The position numbers and the translations under genes are program-made. A stretch of DNA of 5,485 nucleotides from an uncultured Eubacterium sp. (GTDB lineage Bacteria; Bacillota_A; Clostridia; Lachnospirales; Lachnospiraceae), in assembly GCA_948468465.1 (NCBI GenBank), contig CAOKJJ010000256.1:1-5485 (forward strand), given 5' to 3'. Below, one piece after another: positions 1 through 5,485 of the stretch. Below the pieces are notes generated by a model. The model ran no database searches. It saw nothing but the letters and a program-made list of their open reading frames with translations, and was not told where the DNA came from. Position 1 is the stretch's first letter. Each line of letters opens with the position of its first letter.

Positions 1-103
1 TGATTCCAATAATTTCAATGATTTCAATGATTCCAATAATTTCAATGATTTCAATAATTCTAATGATTCCAGTTCTTCCAATGATTTCCATTCTTCCTTT
101 CAT
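1..103 (-). CDS. possible start of next operon gene, within the tandem repeat (partial)
   Basis: An ATG at 103-101 overlaps the GT2 stop in an ATGA arrangement, the same junction used between the regulator and GT4 genes. A second in-frame ATG at 91-89 follows an AAAGGAAG sequence. The frame stays open to the window edge and reads MKGRMEIIGRTG followed by Ile-rich repeats of the IIEIIEIIG type, dictated by the 9-nt tandem array. I do not recognise a protein family. The overlap and ribosome-site-like sequence argue for a gene. The extreme low complexity argues that this could simply be an intergenic repeat. The sequence left of the window would decide. Confidence 0.25.
   Translation of the reverse strand, partial: MKGRMEIIGRTGIIRIIEIIEIIGIIEIIEIIGI
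2..99. repeat. 9-nt / 27-nt tandem repeat after the GT2 gene
   Basis: The plus strand is built from 9-nt units of the form GATTTCAAT, GATTCCAAT and AATTTCAAT. Positions 2-28 and 29-55 are identical 27-nt copies. A third copy (56-82) is recognisable but degraded, and 83-99 decays further. Every unit is a multiple of three, so copy-number change would not shift a reading frame. Read leftward, the array is stop-free in two frames. One is rich in Leu, Lys and Glu, and the other is rich in Ile. The array begins right at the GT2 stop codon and runs off the window edge, so its full length is unknown. Confidence 0.9.
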
Positions 104-1149
104 GATCCCTGGCTGTGCTTTCTTCGCCAGTGATCCCGGCATTTCAATATACGTTCAAAATCATGTTCGTTCCTGTGAAGCAGGCTCATGACAGTAAACA
201 GCCAATAACGCTTTTGGATCCGATGGTATAATTCCCCGTCCAGCTCTTTCAGCTCTCTCGTAAATGAGGCCGCAATGCTCCTGCCTGCTGCCTGATCCCG
301 ATAGCGAAGAGCTGCGGTGACGTAATAATCCGTGACGACCGATACGAGCTTGCGGTACCAGTACTCTCTGCCGGCATTTGATTTTTCAGCGTTTCGTCCT
401 TTTGTCCTCACAATGGCCCGGATCACAGTCTCCGCCTGATGGATGCGCATTTCCCTGTTTTTTGCGGATACGCTCTGCCCCGTATCCCCGATACGGTATA
501 CATACAGCTGTTCATCCAAAATGCACAGCTTTTTCGCATGACTGCAAGGTACTGTGAAGAAAAAAGCATCATCATAAGAAACTTTTTTCGGCAGGCGGTA
601 CGACAGTTTTTTATAAAAATCCGTATGGTAAATCAAGCCATGCAGGCAGAAAAGCATGCCATGCCGTTCCCACTCCTGCAGCAGCTCACGCATGGAAAGC
701 AAACGGATTCCCTGACCGCCTTCCCCATTCCAGGGCCAGGACCTTTTATGAACCACTGTTTTCGCAGGCATTTGATACAGATCATAGCCACAGGCAGCGA
801 CCTGTACATGGATCTGAGACAATTGCTGCACCACTCTTGCCAAAGCATCTGTCCGCAGCCAGTCATCCGCATCCAGCACTTTGAAATATTTCCCCGTGCA
901 GTGCGCAATGCCTGTATCAACCGCGCATCCATGCCCGCCGTTTTGCTGCTGTATCAGGACAAAACTATTCGGATGCTTTTCCTTGTATGCATCCACTGCC
1001 TCCGCTCCCTGATCTGTCGAGCCGTCATCCACTACAACAACTTCTATGCGGTCCATCCATTTCTGCGGCAGCAATAAGGAACTCAGGCATTTTTTTATAT
1101 ACTTCCGCGAATTATACATTGGAATAATAATAGATAATATCTTCTGCAT
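100..1149 (-). CDS. family 2 glycosyltransferase
   Basis: This is a GT-A fold, GT2-family inverting glycosyltransferase that probably adds one sugar from a nucleotide-sugar donor to a lipid-linked glycan at the cytoplasmic membrane face. With the start at 1149 it has 349 residues. The first strand is LSIIIPMYN (5-13). DDGS (41-44) contacts the nucleotide, GGHG (71-74) is a typical GT2 loop, DADD (93-96) is the metal-binding DxD motif, and YDD (192-194) lies where the catalytic base usually is. The C-terminal 120 residues are basic and helical with no clear membrane segment. The open frame extends upstream to 1281 inside the ATPase gene, but GT2 proteins normally begin a few residues before the first strand. 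I therefore prefer 1149, 10 nt after the ATPase stop. An ATG at 1173 (14-nt overlap) is the alternative. Donor and acceptor cannot be predicted. Confidence 0.9.
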   Translation of the reverse strand: MQKILSIIIPMYNSRKYIKKCLSSLLLPQKWMDRIEVVVVDDGSTDQGAEAVDAYKEKHPNSFVLIQQQNGGHGCAVDTGIAHCTGKYFKVLDADDWLRTDALARVVQQLSQIHVQVAACGYDLYQMPAKTVVHKRSWPWNGEGGQGIRLLSMRELLQEWERHGMLFCLHGLIYHTDFYKKLSYRLPKKVSYDDAFFFTVPCSHAKKLCILDEQLYVYRIGDTGQSVSAKNREMRIHQAETVIRAIVRTKGRNAEKSNAGREYWYRKLVSVVTDYYVTAALRYRDQAAGRSIAASFTRELKELDGELYHRIQKRYWLFTVMSLLHRNEHDFERILKCRDHWRRKHSQGS

Positions 1150-1159
1150 GACTGTCTTA

Positions 1160-1906
1160 TCACTTTCCTTCATATCTGTCACAGATTTCCTTTGTCTTTC
1201 CAAACGCCTCCACTCTCCCATGCTCCAGCCAGACGACCTTGCTGCACATATTTCGAATCTGCTCCATTTCATGCGATACAAACAAAACCGTAGTACCGCC
1301 GCTCATCATCTCCCGCATCCTTTTCCTGCTTTTTTCCTGAAACTGCGCGTCGCCGACCGCCAATATCTCATCTACGATCAAAATCTCCGGACTGATCACC
1401 GCGGCAACGGAAAATGCCAGGCGCATGACCATGCCTGAGGAATAATTGCGCAGCGGCACCTCGATAAAATCACTGAGTTCTGAAAATTCCAATATTTCAT
1501 CGTATTTTTTATTTAAAAACTGTTCGGAGTAGCCTAAGATGGCACCGTTTAAAAAAATATTTTCCCGTCCGGACAGCTCGTAGTCAAAACCAGATCCCAG
1601 TTCCAGCATGGGAACTATGTTTCCATGATTCACACAGCTGCCTTTCGTCGGCTTCATAATCCCGGAAATCACTTTCAGCAGCGTGCTCTTGCCAGCTCCA
1701 TTCCTGCCGATAATGCCCAGCACATCTCCTTTTTCCACCGTAAAAGACACGTCCTGCAAGGCCCAAAACTCTGTATAGCTGATTTTCTTTGTCAGCGTTT
1801 GTATCATAAATTCTTTTAGCGTATTTACGCGGTCGCCCGCCATGCGAAACCGCACGGATACGTCCTTCACTTCTATTACAGTTCTTGCTGTTTTTACTGT
1901 CCTCAT
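1160..1906 (-). CDS. polysaccharide ABC exporter ATPase (Wzt/TagH/RfbB type)
   Basis: This is the nucleotide-binding subunit of an ABC-2 glycan exporter, driving transfer of a lipid-linked polysaccharide through the adjacent permease. It has 248 residues. Walker A is GRNGAGKST (67-75). The Q-loop region has the family-specific LELGSGFDYELSGREN (101-116), with Glu in place of the usual Gln. The signature is YSSGM (155-159), Walker B is ILIVDE (175-180) with catalytic E180, and the switch His is H212 in FVSHE. The YSSGM signature and ELSGREN motif are typical of Wzt/TagH-class ATPases. The protein ends just after the nucleotide-binding domain and lacks the C-terminal carbohydrate-binding domain of E. 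coli O9a-type Wzt. The start at 1906 is supported by AGGAG (1913-1917) six bases upstream, 15 nt after the permease stop. Confidence 0.95.
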   Translation of the reverse strand: MRTVKTARTVIEVKDVSVRFRMAGDRVNTLKEFMIQTLTKKISYTEFWALQDVSFTVEKGDVLGIIGRNGAGKSTLLKVISGIMKPTKGSCVNHGNIVPMLELGSGFDYELSGRENIFLNGAILGYSEQFLNKKYDEILEFSELSDFIEVPLRNYSSGMVMRLAFSVAAVISPEILIVDEILAVGDAQFQEKSRKRMREMMSGGTTVLFVSHEMEQIRNMCSKVVWLEHGRVEAFGKTKEICDRYEGK

Positions 1907-1912
1907 AGCCTG

Positions 1913-1917
1913 CTCCT
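1913..1917 (-). promoter_or_regulatory. ribosome binding site of the ATPase gene
   Basis: AGGAG on the minus strand lies 6 nt before the ATG at 1906-1904. It sits in the 15-nt gap after the permease stop codon and fixes the ATPase start. Confidence 0.85.
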
Positions 1918-1921
1918 GCGC

Positions 1922-3385
1922 TTAAATATAGAAGATAAATTTATCCTGTGTTTTACGGAAAACAAACAGTCCCGCCAGAAAAGACGCCGCCGCAAGCAGC
2001 GTGCAAATCAGATAATCGCGCGGCTGCGGGGAGATCCCTTCCAAAATGATCTTGCGGAAAAACTGGATAAAGTGGTACATCGGATTAACAGCCAGCACAC
2101 CCCTAAATGCATCCGGCAGTATGGATTCCGGATAAAAAATCGGTGTCGCATAAGTAAATGCCATGCAAAACACGCTCCAGATAAACTGCATGTCACGAAA
2201 AAACACCATAACCGCTGACAAAACAAATCCGATGCCAATGCAAAAGACAAGCAACAGCAGCAAGTCAAACGGTATGAGCAGCCATGCTTTTGTGATCTTC
2301 ACACCTGTAGCAAGACACATGATCAAAAGCGGCAGCAGCGAAACAAGCAGATTCACGCCGGTGGAAACAACCTTGGATACCGGATAAATATACTTTGGCA
2401 CATATACCTTTGTAATCAGTCCCGCGTTTCCAGTCACCGCATACAGGCTGATATTTGTCGATTCGCTGAAAAAATTAAACAATACGATTCCCGCCAGCAG
2501 ATAAACAGGATAATTTATGATATCCGCTTTAAATATGGTAGAAAACACAAAATATTGAACAGACATCATTAAGAGCGGATTGACAAAGCTCCACAACGCG
2601 CCCAGCACAGACCGCTTGTACTTAATCTTAAAATCCCTGGCTACTAACTGCCGGATCAAAAACCGATATTTGCCAAGCAGCCTTACAGCCGTCACTGCCA
2701 GATTTTTTCTGTTCATCCTGTTTTGACGCATCAGATACATGCAGTATGCCGCAAAGAGCAGTCCTGCCGGTATTACAATCTGCCAGTAATGCGGCCCCGT
2801 CCACACCAGGTCTGTGCCGTGCGTGTCAAAGCAGAGAACTCCTTTTACTGCTTCCCCGTTTATAAACAGCTGCTGGTTGAAAGGCGTCTTCGACAAATGA
2901 TACCAGACACCTATGGCGCTCCCCGCCATGCCATCCTGTGAAGCAAGTTCTATCGCCATTGTATTCCCCCGCAGATGCTCCAGCCGTTTTGGAAGTATGT
3001 TTACAATTTTCTGGCCTTCCTCTGTCTTAGCCATGTCGATGCTGTTTTCATATACCAGCTGCCCTTTCGTTTCGTTATACAAGCGAATATCCAAGTGTCC
3101 CTGATTCCTGCGCTCATGATGAAAATCCGCGATATAAAACTGAAAATCTTCCAGCGTATCCATATCACAGCGAAAAGTCTGCCGTATTACATATCCCTGC
3201 GCAAACTCACCGGTCACACGTTCCATACGCAGACTTTGCAGCTCATTGTTTGCCGTCCGTTCAAACAGCTGCGCGCCCGCCGCATAATAAAAGATTCCCG
3301 CCAGCAAAAAATAGACGGCCACTGCCAGGATACAGCCCTGCTGAAAAGTTTGTAGTTTATGCATTTGCACTATTTTTCTGAACAT
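1922..3385 (-). CDS. polysaccharide ABC exporter permease (TagG/Wzm type) with extra N-terminal extracytoplasmic domain
   Basis: This is the membrane subunit of the glycan exporter, 487 residues from the start at 3385. Residues 17-37 form a first membrane helix, 39-199 a mostly beta-type extracytoplasmic domain, 200-219 a second helix, and 242-487 a complete ABC-2 permease domain. That last part has the entry motif KYKRSVLGALWSFVNPLL (255-272), several further helices, and YATPIFYPESILP (412-424). Ordinary Wzm/TagG/RfbA proteins are about 260-275 residues, so the first ~220 residues are an addition. The extra domain (QTFRCDMDTLEDF, 69-81; LDIRLYNE, 98-105; NTMAIELAS, 141-149) resembles, from memory, beta-sandwich domains in clostridial surface-glycan membrane proteins. 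The frame reaches an ATG at 3424 without a ribosome site. The ATG at 3385 has GGGAAAG upstream and overlaps the GT4 gene by 29 nt. An ATG at 3364 is also possible. Confidence 0.93.
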   Translation of the reverse strand: MFRKIVQMHKLQTFQQGCILAVAVYFLLAGIFYYAAGAQLFERTANNELQSLRMERVTGEFAQGYVIRQTFRCDMDTLEDFQFYIADFHHERRNQGHLDIRLYNETKGQLVYENSIDMAKTEEGQKIVNILPKRLEHLRGNTMAIELASQDGMAGSAIGVWYHLSKTPFNQQLFINGEAVKGVLCFDTHGTDLVWTGPHYWQIVIPAGLLFAAYCMYLMRQNRMNRKNLAVTAVRLLGKYRFLIRQLVARDFKIKYKRSVLGALWSFVNPLLMMSVQYFVFSTIFKADIINYPVYLLAGIVLFNFFSESTNISLYAVTGNAGLITKVYVPKYIYPVSKVVSTGVNLLVSLLPLLIMCLATGVKITKAWLLIPFDLLLLLVFCIGIGFVLSAVMVFFRDMQFIWSVFCMAFTYATPIFYPESILPDAFRGVLAVNPMYHFIQFFRKIILEGISPQPRDYLICTLLAAASFLAGLFVFRKTQDKFIFYI

Positions 3386-4643
3386 TCTCTCTTTCCCATG
3401 CTTCAATGTTTGCTGCCAAGTCATTTTTCAATGACATTTTTTCATAAATCCACCGCATTTTTTCCTGCACAGCCTTCTGGCTAAACCCGCTTATTTTTTC
3501 CAGATTCTGCTTTCCGCAGGCTTCCATGCGGGCACTGTCACAGATCATTTTTTCCAGTGCGTCCCGAAGCTCATCCGCCCGATCCGGTGAAAAGCGTAAA
3601 GCCGCATCCGTAATAAGCTCCCTGTTCCCGCGAATGTCTGATGCCAGGCACGGCATGCCTGCCGCCATCGCCTCCATCAACGCGACAGGCATCCCTTCCC
3701 GTATCGACGGAAATACAAACAGATCCGCATTTTTATATATAAAGCGCATATCCTTTTGATATCCAGCCATCCGCAGCAACCTGCCGACTCCCAGCTTTTG
3801 TGCATGCCTTTGCAGCTTCTTTTTCCAGCTTCCCTGCCCGCAGATTAAATAACAGACATCCGTTCTGCCCAAATCCGCCAGTGCTTTGATGACCAGCCTG
3901 TGGTTCTTTCCTTTATTCAGCTCTCCGACAGACAGGATCACGTACGCATCACCTGGAATATGGAACCTTTCGCGCAGCATTTTTTTCTCTGCCTCGTGCT
4001 CCTTATCATCTGGCGCATACCTGTCCGTATCAACACCTACACCCGGAATACGACAAACGCATCCAGCGGCAAATTTCTGTTTGGCGATCCTTTCATCTTC
4101 CTCATTTACAGTAACAAGCATATCCGTCCAGTGCGCCAGCAGCTTTTCTGCCGGATAATACAATGCCCAGTTTTTCCAGGGCGCCCCTTTGTAAAAATGA
4201 AATCCATGCACGGTATAAAGCACCCCCATGCCCCGCCGATGTGCCGCCATCCTTGCCAATGCCCCGCCGACCGGCGACTGACAGTGCATCCACAAAAAAC
4301 GGTACTTCCCGGTCAGCTGCCGCAGCTGGCAGTATGCCCGGATGCACGCCGCCAATCTAAGGCTGCGCGGACAATCCCACTGATGCCATACGACATGCAT
4401 CGCATGCAGCTTCTTTTTCAGCCGCCGTACTTGTTTGTCATCACATGTATTTCCTTTTACAAAATTGCAAGCCACATGCACCTCATATCCCATCTGCTGC
4501 ATCAAGCGAAGATTCGGCATGTTAAACTGATCAATCATCGAAGCCACAGAAGCAGCCATCAGCACTCTGCGTCTGCCGCCTTCACATTTGCCGCCGTCAC
4601 GTTTGCTGCCTTCATCAAAAGATCTCTTATCATCCGCACTCAT
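3357..4643 (-). CDS. family 4 glycosyltransferase (EpsD/CapM-like)
   Basis: This is a GT-B fold, retaining GT4-type enzyme, 428 residues, probably cytoplasmic or membrane-associated, acting on a lipid-linked glycan intermediate. The N-terminal Rossmann domain (about 26-215) starts at RRVLMAASV (25-33) and contains HCQSPVGGALAR (120-131) and TVHGFHFYKGAPW (144-156). Both motifs closely resemble Bacillus subtilis EpsD and related capsule enzymes. The C-terminal domain (about 232-400) has SVGELNKGKNH (238-248), the donor-binding E-x7-E pair E316 and E324 in REGMPVALME, and AAGMPCLASDIRGNREL (327-343). Residues 9-23 are a polar, repeated insertion before the fold begins. Its ATG overlaps the regulator stop as ATGA, and no strong ribosome site is present, so it probably depends on translational coupling. 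Sugar specificity is unknown. Confidence 0.94.
   Translation of the reverse strand: MSADDKRSFDEGSKRDGGKCEGGRRRVLMAASVASMIDQFNMPNLRLMQQMGYEVHVACNFVKGNTCDDKQVRRLKKKLHAMHVVWHQWDCPRSLRLAACIRAYCQLRQLTGKYRFLWMHCQSPVGGALARMAAHRRGMGVLYTVHGFHFYKGAPWKNWALYYPAEKLLAHWTDMLVTVNEEDERIAKQKFAAGCVCRIPGVGVDTDRYAPDDKEHEAEKKMLRERFHIPGDAYVILSVGELNKGKNHRLVIKALADLGRTDVCYLICGQGSWKKKLQRHAQKLGVGRLLRMAGYQKDMRFIYKNADLFVFPSIREGMPVALMEAMAAGMPCLASDIRGNRELITDAALRFSPDRADELRDALEKMICDSARMEACGKQNLEKISGFSQKAVQEKMRWIYEKMSLKNDLAANIEAWERENVQKNSANA
3389..3395 (-). promoter_or_regulatory. ribosome binding site favouring the permease start at 3385
   Basis: GGGAAAG on the minus strand ends 3 nt before the ATG at 3385-3383, inside the end of the GT4 gene. 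The longer ATG at 3424 and the shorter one at 3364 have no comparable purine-rich site, so 3385 is preferred. The spacing is shorter than ideal. Confidence 0.45.
4575..4619 (-). repeat. three imperfect 15-nt repeats near the 5' end of the GT4 gene
   Basis: On the plus strand the units at 4575-4589, 4590-4604 and 4605-4619 all follow the pattern GCNGCC-NTCANNNNN and differ at a few positions. Read as protein they give DEGSK, RDGGK and CEGGR, a charged Gly-rich pentapeptide array at residues 10-24, just before the first strand of the fold. It is an in-frame microduplication and probably a flexible, functionally tolerant leader. Confidence 0.75.
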
Positions 4644-4996
4644 GCTTCATTCATAATATCCGCGACGGACTTCATAATTCGGACATACATTGCATAGCTG
4701 TCCGACTCCTTTTTTCCTTCTTTCTGCTCCGCATCCGCATCTGAAAGCCGAAACATGTCCAGCACGGCGTTTGACGCATGTGTCACACCCCAGAGCATCT
4801 CATCCGCATCCGTATCCAATGCCTGACAGATGCTTACAAATGTTTCCAGGCTCATGATCCTCGTTCCACGCTCTATATGCCCTAAAAATGACATGCTGAT
4901 TCCACACTTCTTCGCCAGCTCATCCTGTGACCAGCCCTTTGCTTTACGGACCTGCCGTATCCTGTTTCCCATCTTTCCATAGTCCAGCTCACGCAT
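4640..4996 (-). CDS. XRE-family helix-turn-helix transcriptional regulator
   Basis: This small DNA-binding regulator has 118 residues from the start at 4996. Residues 11-65 form a Cro/C1-type (HTH_3) domain. RIRQVRKAKGWSQDELAKKC supplies the first two helices, GISMSFLGHIERGTR (32-46) the recognition-helix region, and SLETFVSICQALDTDADEML (49-68) the closing helices. The last ~45 residues are acidic to polar (DAEQKEGKKESD) and end in a short helix with no recognised domain. The frame extends to an ATG at 5011, but GGGAGGT lies inside that extension and 6 nt before the ATG at 4996, which decides the start. It is the first gene of the operon and overlaps GT4 by 4 nt, so it probably controls its own operon. 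Near-palindromic sites in the leader (5018-5054) and at 5313-5333 are possible targets. Confidence 0.93.
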   Translation of the reverse strand: MRELDYGKMGNRIRQVRKAKGWSQDELAKKCGISMSFLGHIERGTRIMSLETFVSICQALDTDADEMLWGVTHASNAVLDMFRLSDADAEQKEGKKESDSYAMYVRIMKSVADIMNEA

Positions 4997-5002
4997 TCTG
5001 CG

Positions 5003-5009
5003 ACCTCCC
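5003..5009 (-). promoter_or_regulatory. strong ribosome binding site of the regulator gene
   Basis: GGGAGGT on the minus strand lies 6 nt before the ATG at 4996-4994. It sits inside the longer open frame that begins at 5011, which shows the longer start is not the real one. Confidence 0.9.
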
Positions 5010-5017
5010 ATTCTGCA

Positions 5018-5054
5018 TAAAACATAACAATTTGCTATAAAATGTTATGTTTTA
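5018..5054. promoter_or_regulatory. 12-bp perfect inverted repeat in the operon leader (operator or mRNA 5' hairpin)
   Basis: TAAAACATAACA (5018-5029) is the exact reverse complement of TGTTATGTTTTA (5043-5054), with a 13-nt spacer. It overlaps the left arm of the inverted repeat pair and lies just downstream of the predicted leftward start site near 5056. It could therefore be a repressor operator for the XRE protein, or a stem-loop at the extreme 5' end of the mRNA. The full 12-bp pairing is not present around the right arm. Confidence 0.6.
5026..5052 (+). repeat. left inverted repeat (IR-L) of putative invertible segment
   Basis: Positions 5026-5052 match the reverse complement of 5307-5333 at 25 of 27 positions (mismatches at 5030 and 5049). 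The 18-nt core TTTGCTATAAAATGTTAT (5031-5048) is perfect. Internally, AACAATTT and AAAATGTT flank an asymmetric GCTAT centre (5034-5038). Confidence 0.92.
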
Positions 5055-5062
5055 CAAGCATC

Positions 5063-5092
5063 GTTATATATCCTGCATCCAGCATAAAACAA
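5063..5092 (-). promoter_or_regulatory. predicted leftward promoter for the operon
   Basis: On the minus strand, TTGTTT (5092-5087) and TATAAC (5068-5063) are separated by 18 nt, a moderate SigA-type match (3/6 and 5/6). The start site would be near 5056, giving a leader of about 60 nt containing the 12-bp inverted repeat. It lies inside the putative invertible segment and in the present orientation would read into the regulator gene. Confidence 0.5.
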
Positions 5093-5122
5093 GGGAAAAA
5101 CAAAGATGCTATAAAAAAAGCA

Positions 5123-5153
5123 GATGCAAAAAAACGTGCACATTTTTTGCATC
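5123..5153. repeat. 11-bp perfect inverted repeat inside the segment
   Basis: GATGCAAAAAA (5123-5133) is perfectly complementary to TTTTTTGCATC (5143-5153), with the 9-nt spacer ACGTGCACA. The A and T runs are within the stem and no U-tract follows it, so it is not a typical intrinsic terminator. It may be a protein-binding site, or a bend-prone element made of opposed A-tracts. Confidence 0.7.
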
Positions 5154-5283
5154 CACAATCATGATTCTTTTTTTCATTAAGAAAAAACATGAAAAATTCT
5201 TGTGCAATTTTTATATGTTTTTTGCACATAAAGTTGTTGTATCTGGTAATTTCTTACAATTTTTTCATTTATATTGCAAAAAA
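5125..5283. repeat. four copies of the 9-mer TGCAAAAAA in both orientations
   Basis: TGCAAAAAA occurs on the plus strand at 5125-5133 and 5275-5283, and on the minus strand at 5143-5151 and 5218-5226. All four lie between the inverted repeat arms. The minus-strand copy at 5218 extends into TTGCACA, which pairs with TGTGCAA at 5201-5207. The AT bias makes A-runs common, but the shared TGC flank makes four copies in 160 nt notable. They could be binding sites for an accessory or regulatory protein. Confidence 0.6.
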
Positions 5284-5302
5284 TACGAAGTTGGTGTAGA
5301 AT
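5274..5302 (+). promoter_or_regulatory. predicted rightward promoter at the right edge of the segment
   Basis: TTGCAA (5274-5279) and TAGAAT (5297-5302) are separated by exactly 17 nt, giving 4/6 and 5/6 matches to the SigA consensus. The start site would fall near 5309, at the edge of the right inverted repeat. In the present orientation it would transcribe about 85 nt into the terminator at 5392-5420. If the segment were flipped it would read through the left arm into the regulator gene with a leader of roughly 54 nt. Confidence 0.5.
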
Positions 5303-5306
5303 ACTC

Positions 5307-5333
5307 AAAGATAACATTTTATAGCAAAATGTT
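5307..5333 (-). repeat. right inverted repeat (IR-R) of putative invertible segment
   Basis: This is the partner of 5026-5052, with a perfect 18-nt core at 5311-5328. Positions 5313-5320 (AACATTTT) and 5326-5333 (AAAATGTT) form a perfect 8-bp palindrome around ATAGC (5321-5325). That centre is the reverse complement of the GCTAT centre of the left arm, so the two sites are inverted relative to each other. Confidence 0.92.
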
Positions 5334-5391
5334 GATAAAAAGAATTAAAAAGATTTGTCATATCATGATTCTGTGAAATTTTGTGTCATAC

Positions 5392-5420
5392 AAAAAAGAG
5401 CCGTTGTCAACGGCTCTTTT
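5392..5420. terminator. bidirectional intrinsic terminator
   Basis: AAAAGAGCCGTT (5394-5405) pairs perfectly with AACGGCTCTTTT (5409-5420) around a GTC loop. The GC-rich core is flanked by an A-run on the left and a T-run on the right. Leftward transcripts end in six U residues. Rightward transcripts end in UUUUAUAU. It can close a leftward gene entering from the right edge and also stop rightward transcription leaving the intergenic segment, so it insulates the operon's regulatory region. Confidence 0.93.
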
Positions 5421-5485
5421 ATATCTGCAGCAATATGAATGAAATTTCATCCGCACTTGAATCCCGGCTACTGCTGCTGGCTGGT
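5421..5485 (-). other. edge of the neighbouring unit, probably the 3' end of a leftward gene
   Basis: The terminator immediately to the left implies a leftward gene ending here. Two minus-strand frames could supply its end. One ends in TSQQQ with a TAG stop at 5470-5468, leaving a 3' untranslated stretch of about 48 nt before the hairpin. The other ends in DEISFILLQI with a TAA stop at 5421-5419, inside the hairpin. The first has the more usual spacing. A plus-strand ATG at 5435 also opens to the edge but lacks a ribosome site. A 12-bp palindrome, ATGAAATTTCAT, lies at 5439-5450. The product cannot be identified. Confidence 0.35.

Larger units (their letters stand above)
5026..5333. other. 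putative invertible promoter segment upstream of the polysaccharide operon
   Basis: Inverted repeats at both ends enclose about 250 bp of very AT-rich DNA with no credible gene. Outward-facing promoter-like elements lie near each end: a leftward one at 5063-5092 and a rightward one at 5274-5302. A terminator (5392-5420) lies beyond the right arm and the operon begins beyond the left arm. This matches the layout of recombinase-driven phase-variable promoters such as those of Bacteroides capsule loci and the Clostridioides difficile cwpV and flagellar switches. The repeats and geometry are seen directly; inversion itself is inferred. No recombinase gene is in the window. Alternatively, the repeats may be two operator sites for the neighbouring regulator. 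Confidence 0.6.

Overview
The window looks like the start of a surface-polysaccharide (capsule, exopolysaccharide or cell-wall glycan) locus in a low-to-moderate GC Gram-positive bacterium. I place it in Bacillota, class Clostridia, most likely Lachnospiraceae. This is inference from the style of the XRE-type regulator, the EpsD/CapM-like glycosyltransferase, good GGAGG-type ribosome sites and tightly packed genes. No species can be named from the sequence.

Layout, read in the direction of transcription (leftward, minus strand). At 5421-5485 is the edge of a neighbouring unit, closed by a strong bidirectional hairpin terminator (5392-5420). Positions 4997-5391 are AT-rich and intergenic. The operon follows: an XRE helix-turn-helix regulator (4640-4996), a GT4 glycosyltransferase (3357-4643), a TagG/Wzm-type ABC export permease with an unusual N-terminal extracytoplasmic domain (1922-3385), its Wzt/TagH-type ATPase (1160-1906) and a GT2 glycosyltransferase (100-1149). 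Neighbouring genes overlap or lie 10-15 nt apart, so they are probably one co-transcribed, translationally coupled unit. The GT2 stop runs straight into a 9/27-nt tandem repeat (2-99) at the left edge. That repeat is open in two leftward frames, so the next gene cannot be identified.

Working model: the GT4 and GT2 enzymes add sugars to a lipid-linked glycan on the cytoplasmic face. The permease and ATPase export the finished chain, and the XRE protein regulates the operon. No initiating phosphoglycosyltransferase, polymerase or ligase is visible, so the locus must continue to the left or be completed elsewhere.

The most striking signal is in the intergenic region. Two 27-nt inverted repeats (25/27 matched, with an 18-nt perfect core) at 5026-5052 and 5307-5333 flank about 250 bp that carries outward-facing promoter-like elements. 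Each arm is itself a near-palindrome around an asymmetric 5-nt centre (GCTAT), and the two centres lie in opposite orientation. This is the architecture of an invertible promoter switch acted on by a site-specific recombinase. It sits between an insulating terminator and the first gene of a polysaccharide operon, so phase-variable expression of the locus is the leading hypothesis. The main alternative is a pair of operator sites for the XRE regulator.
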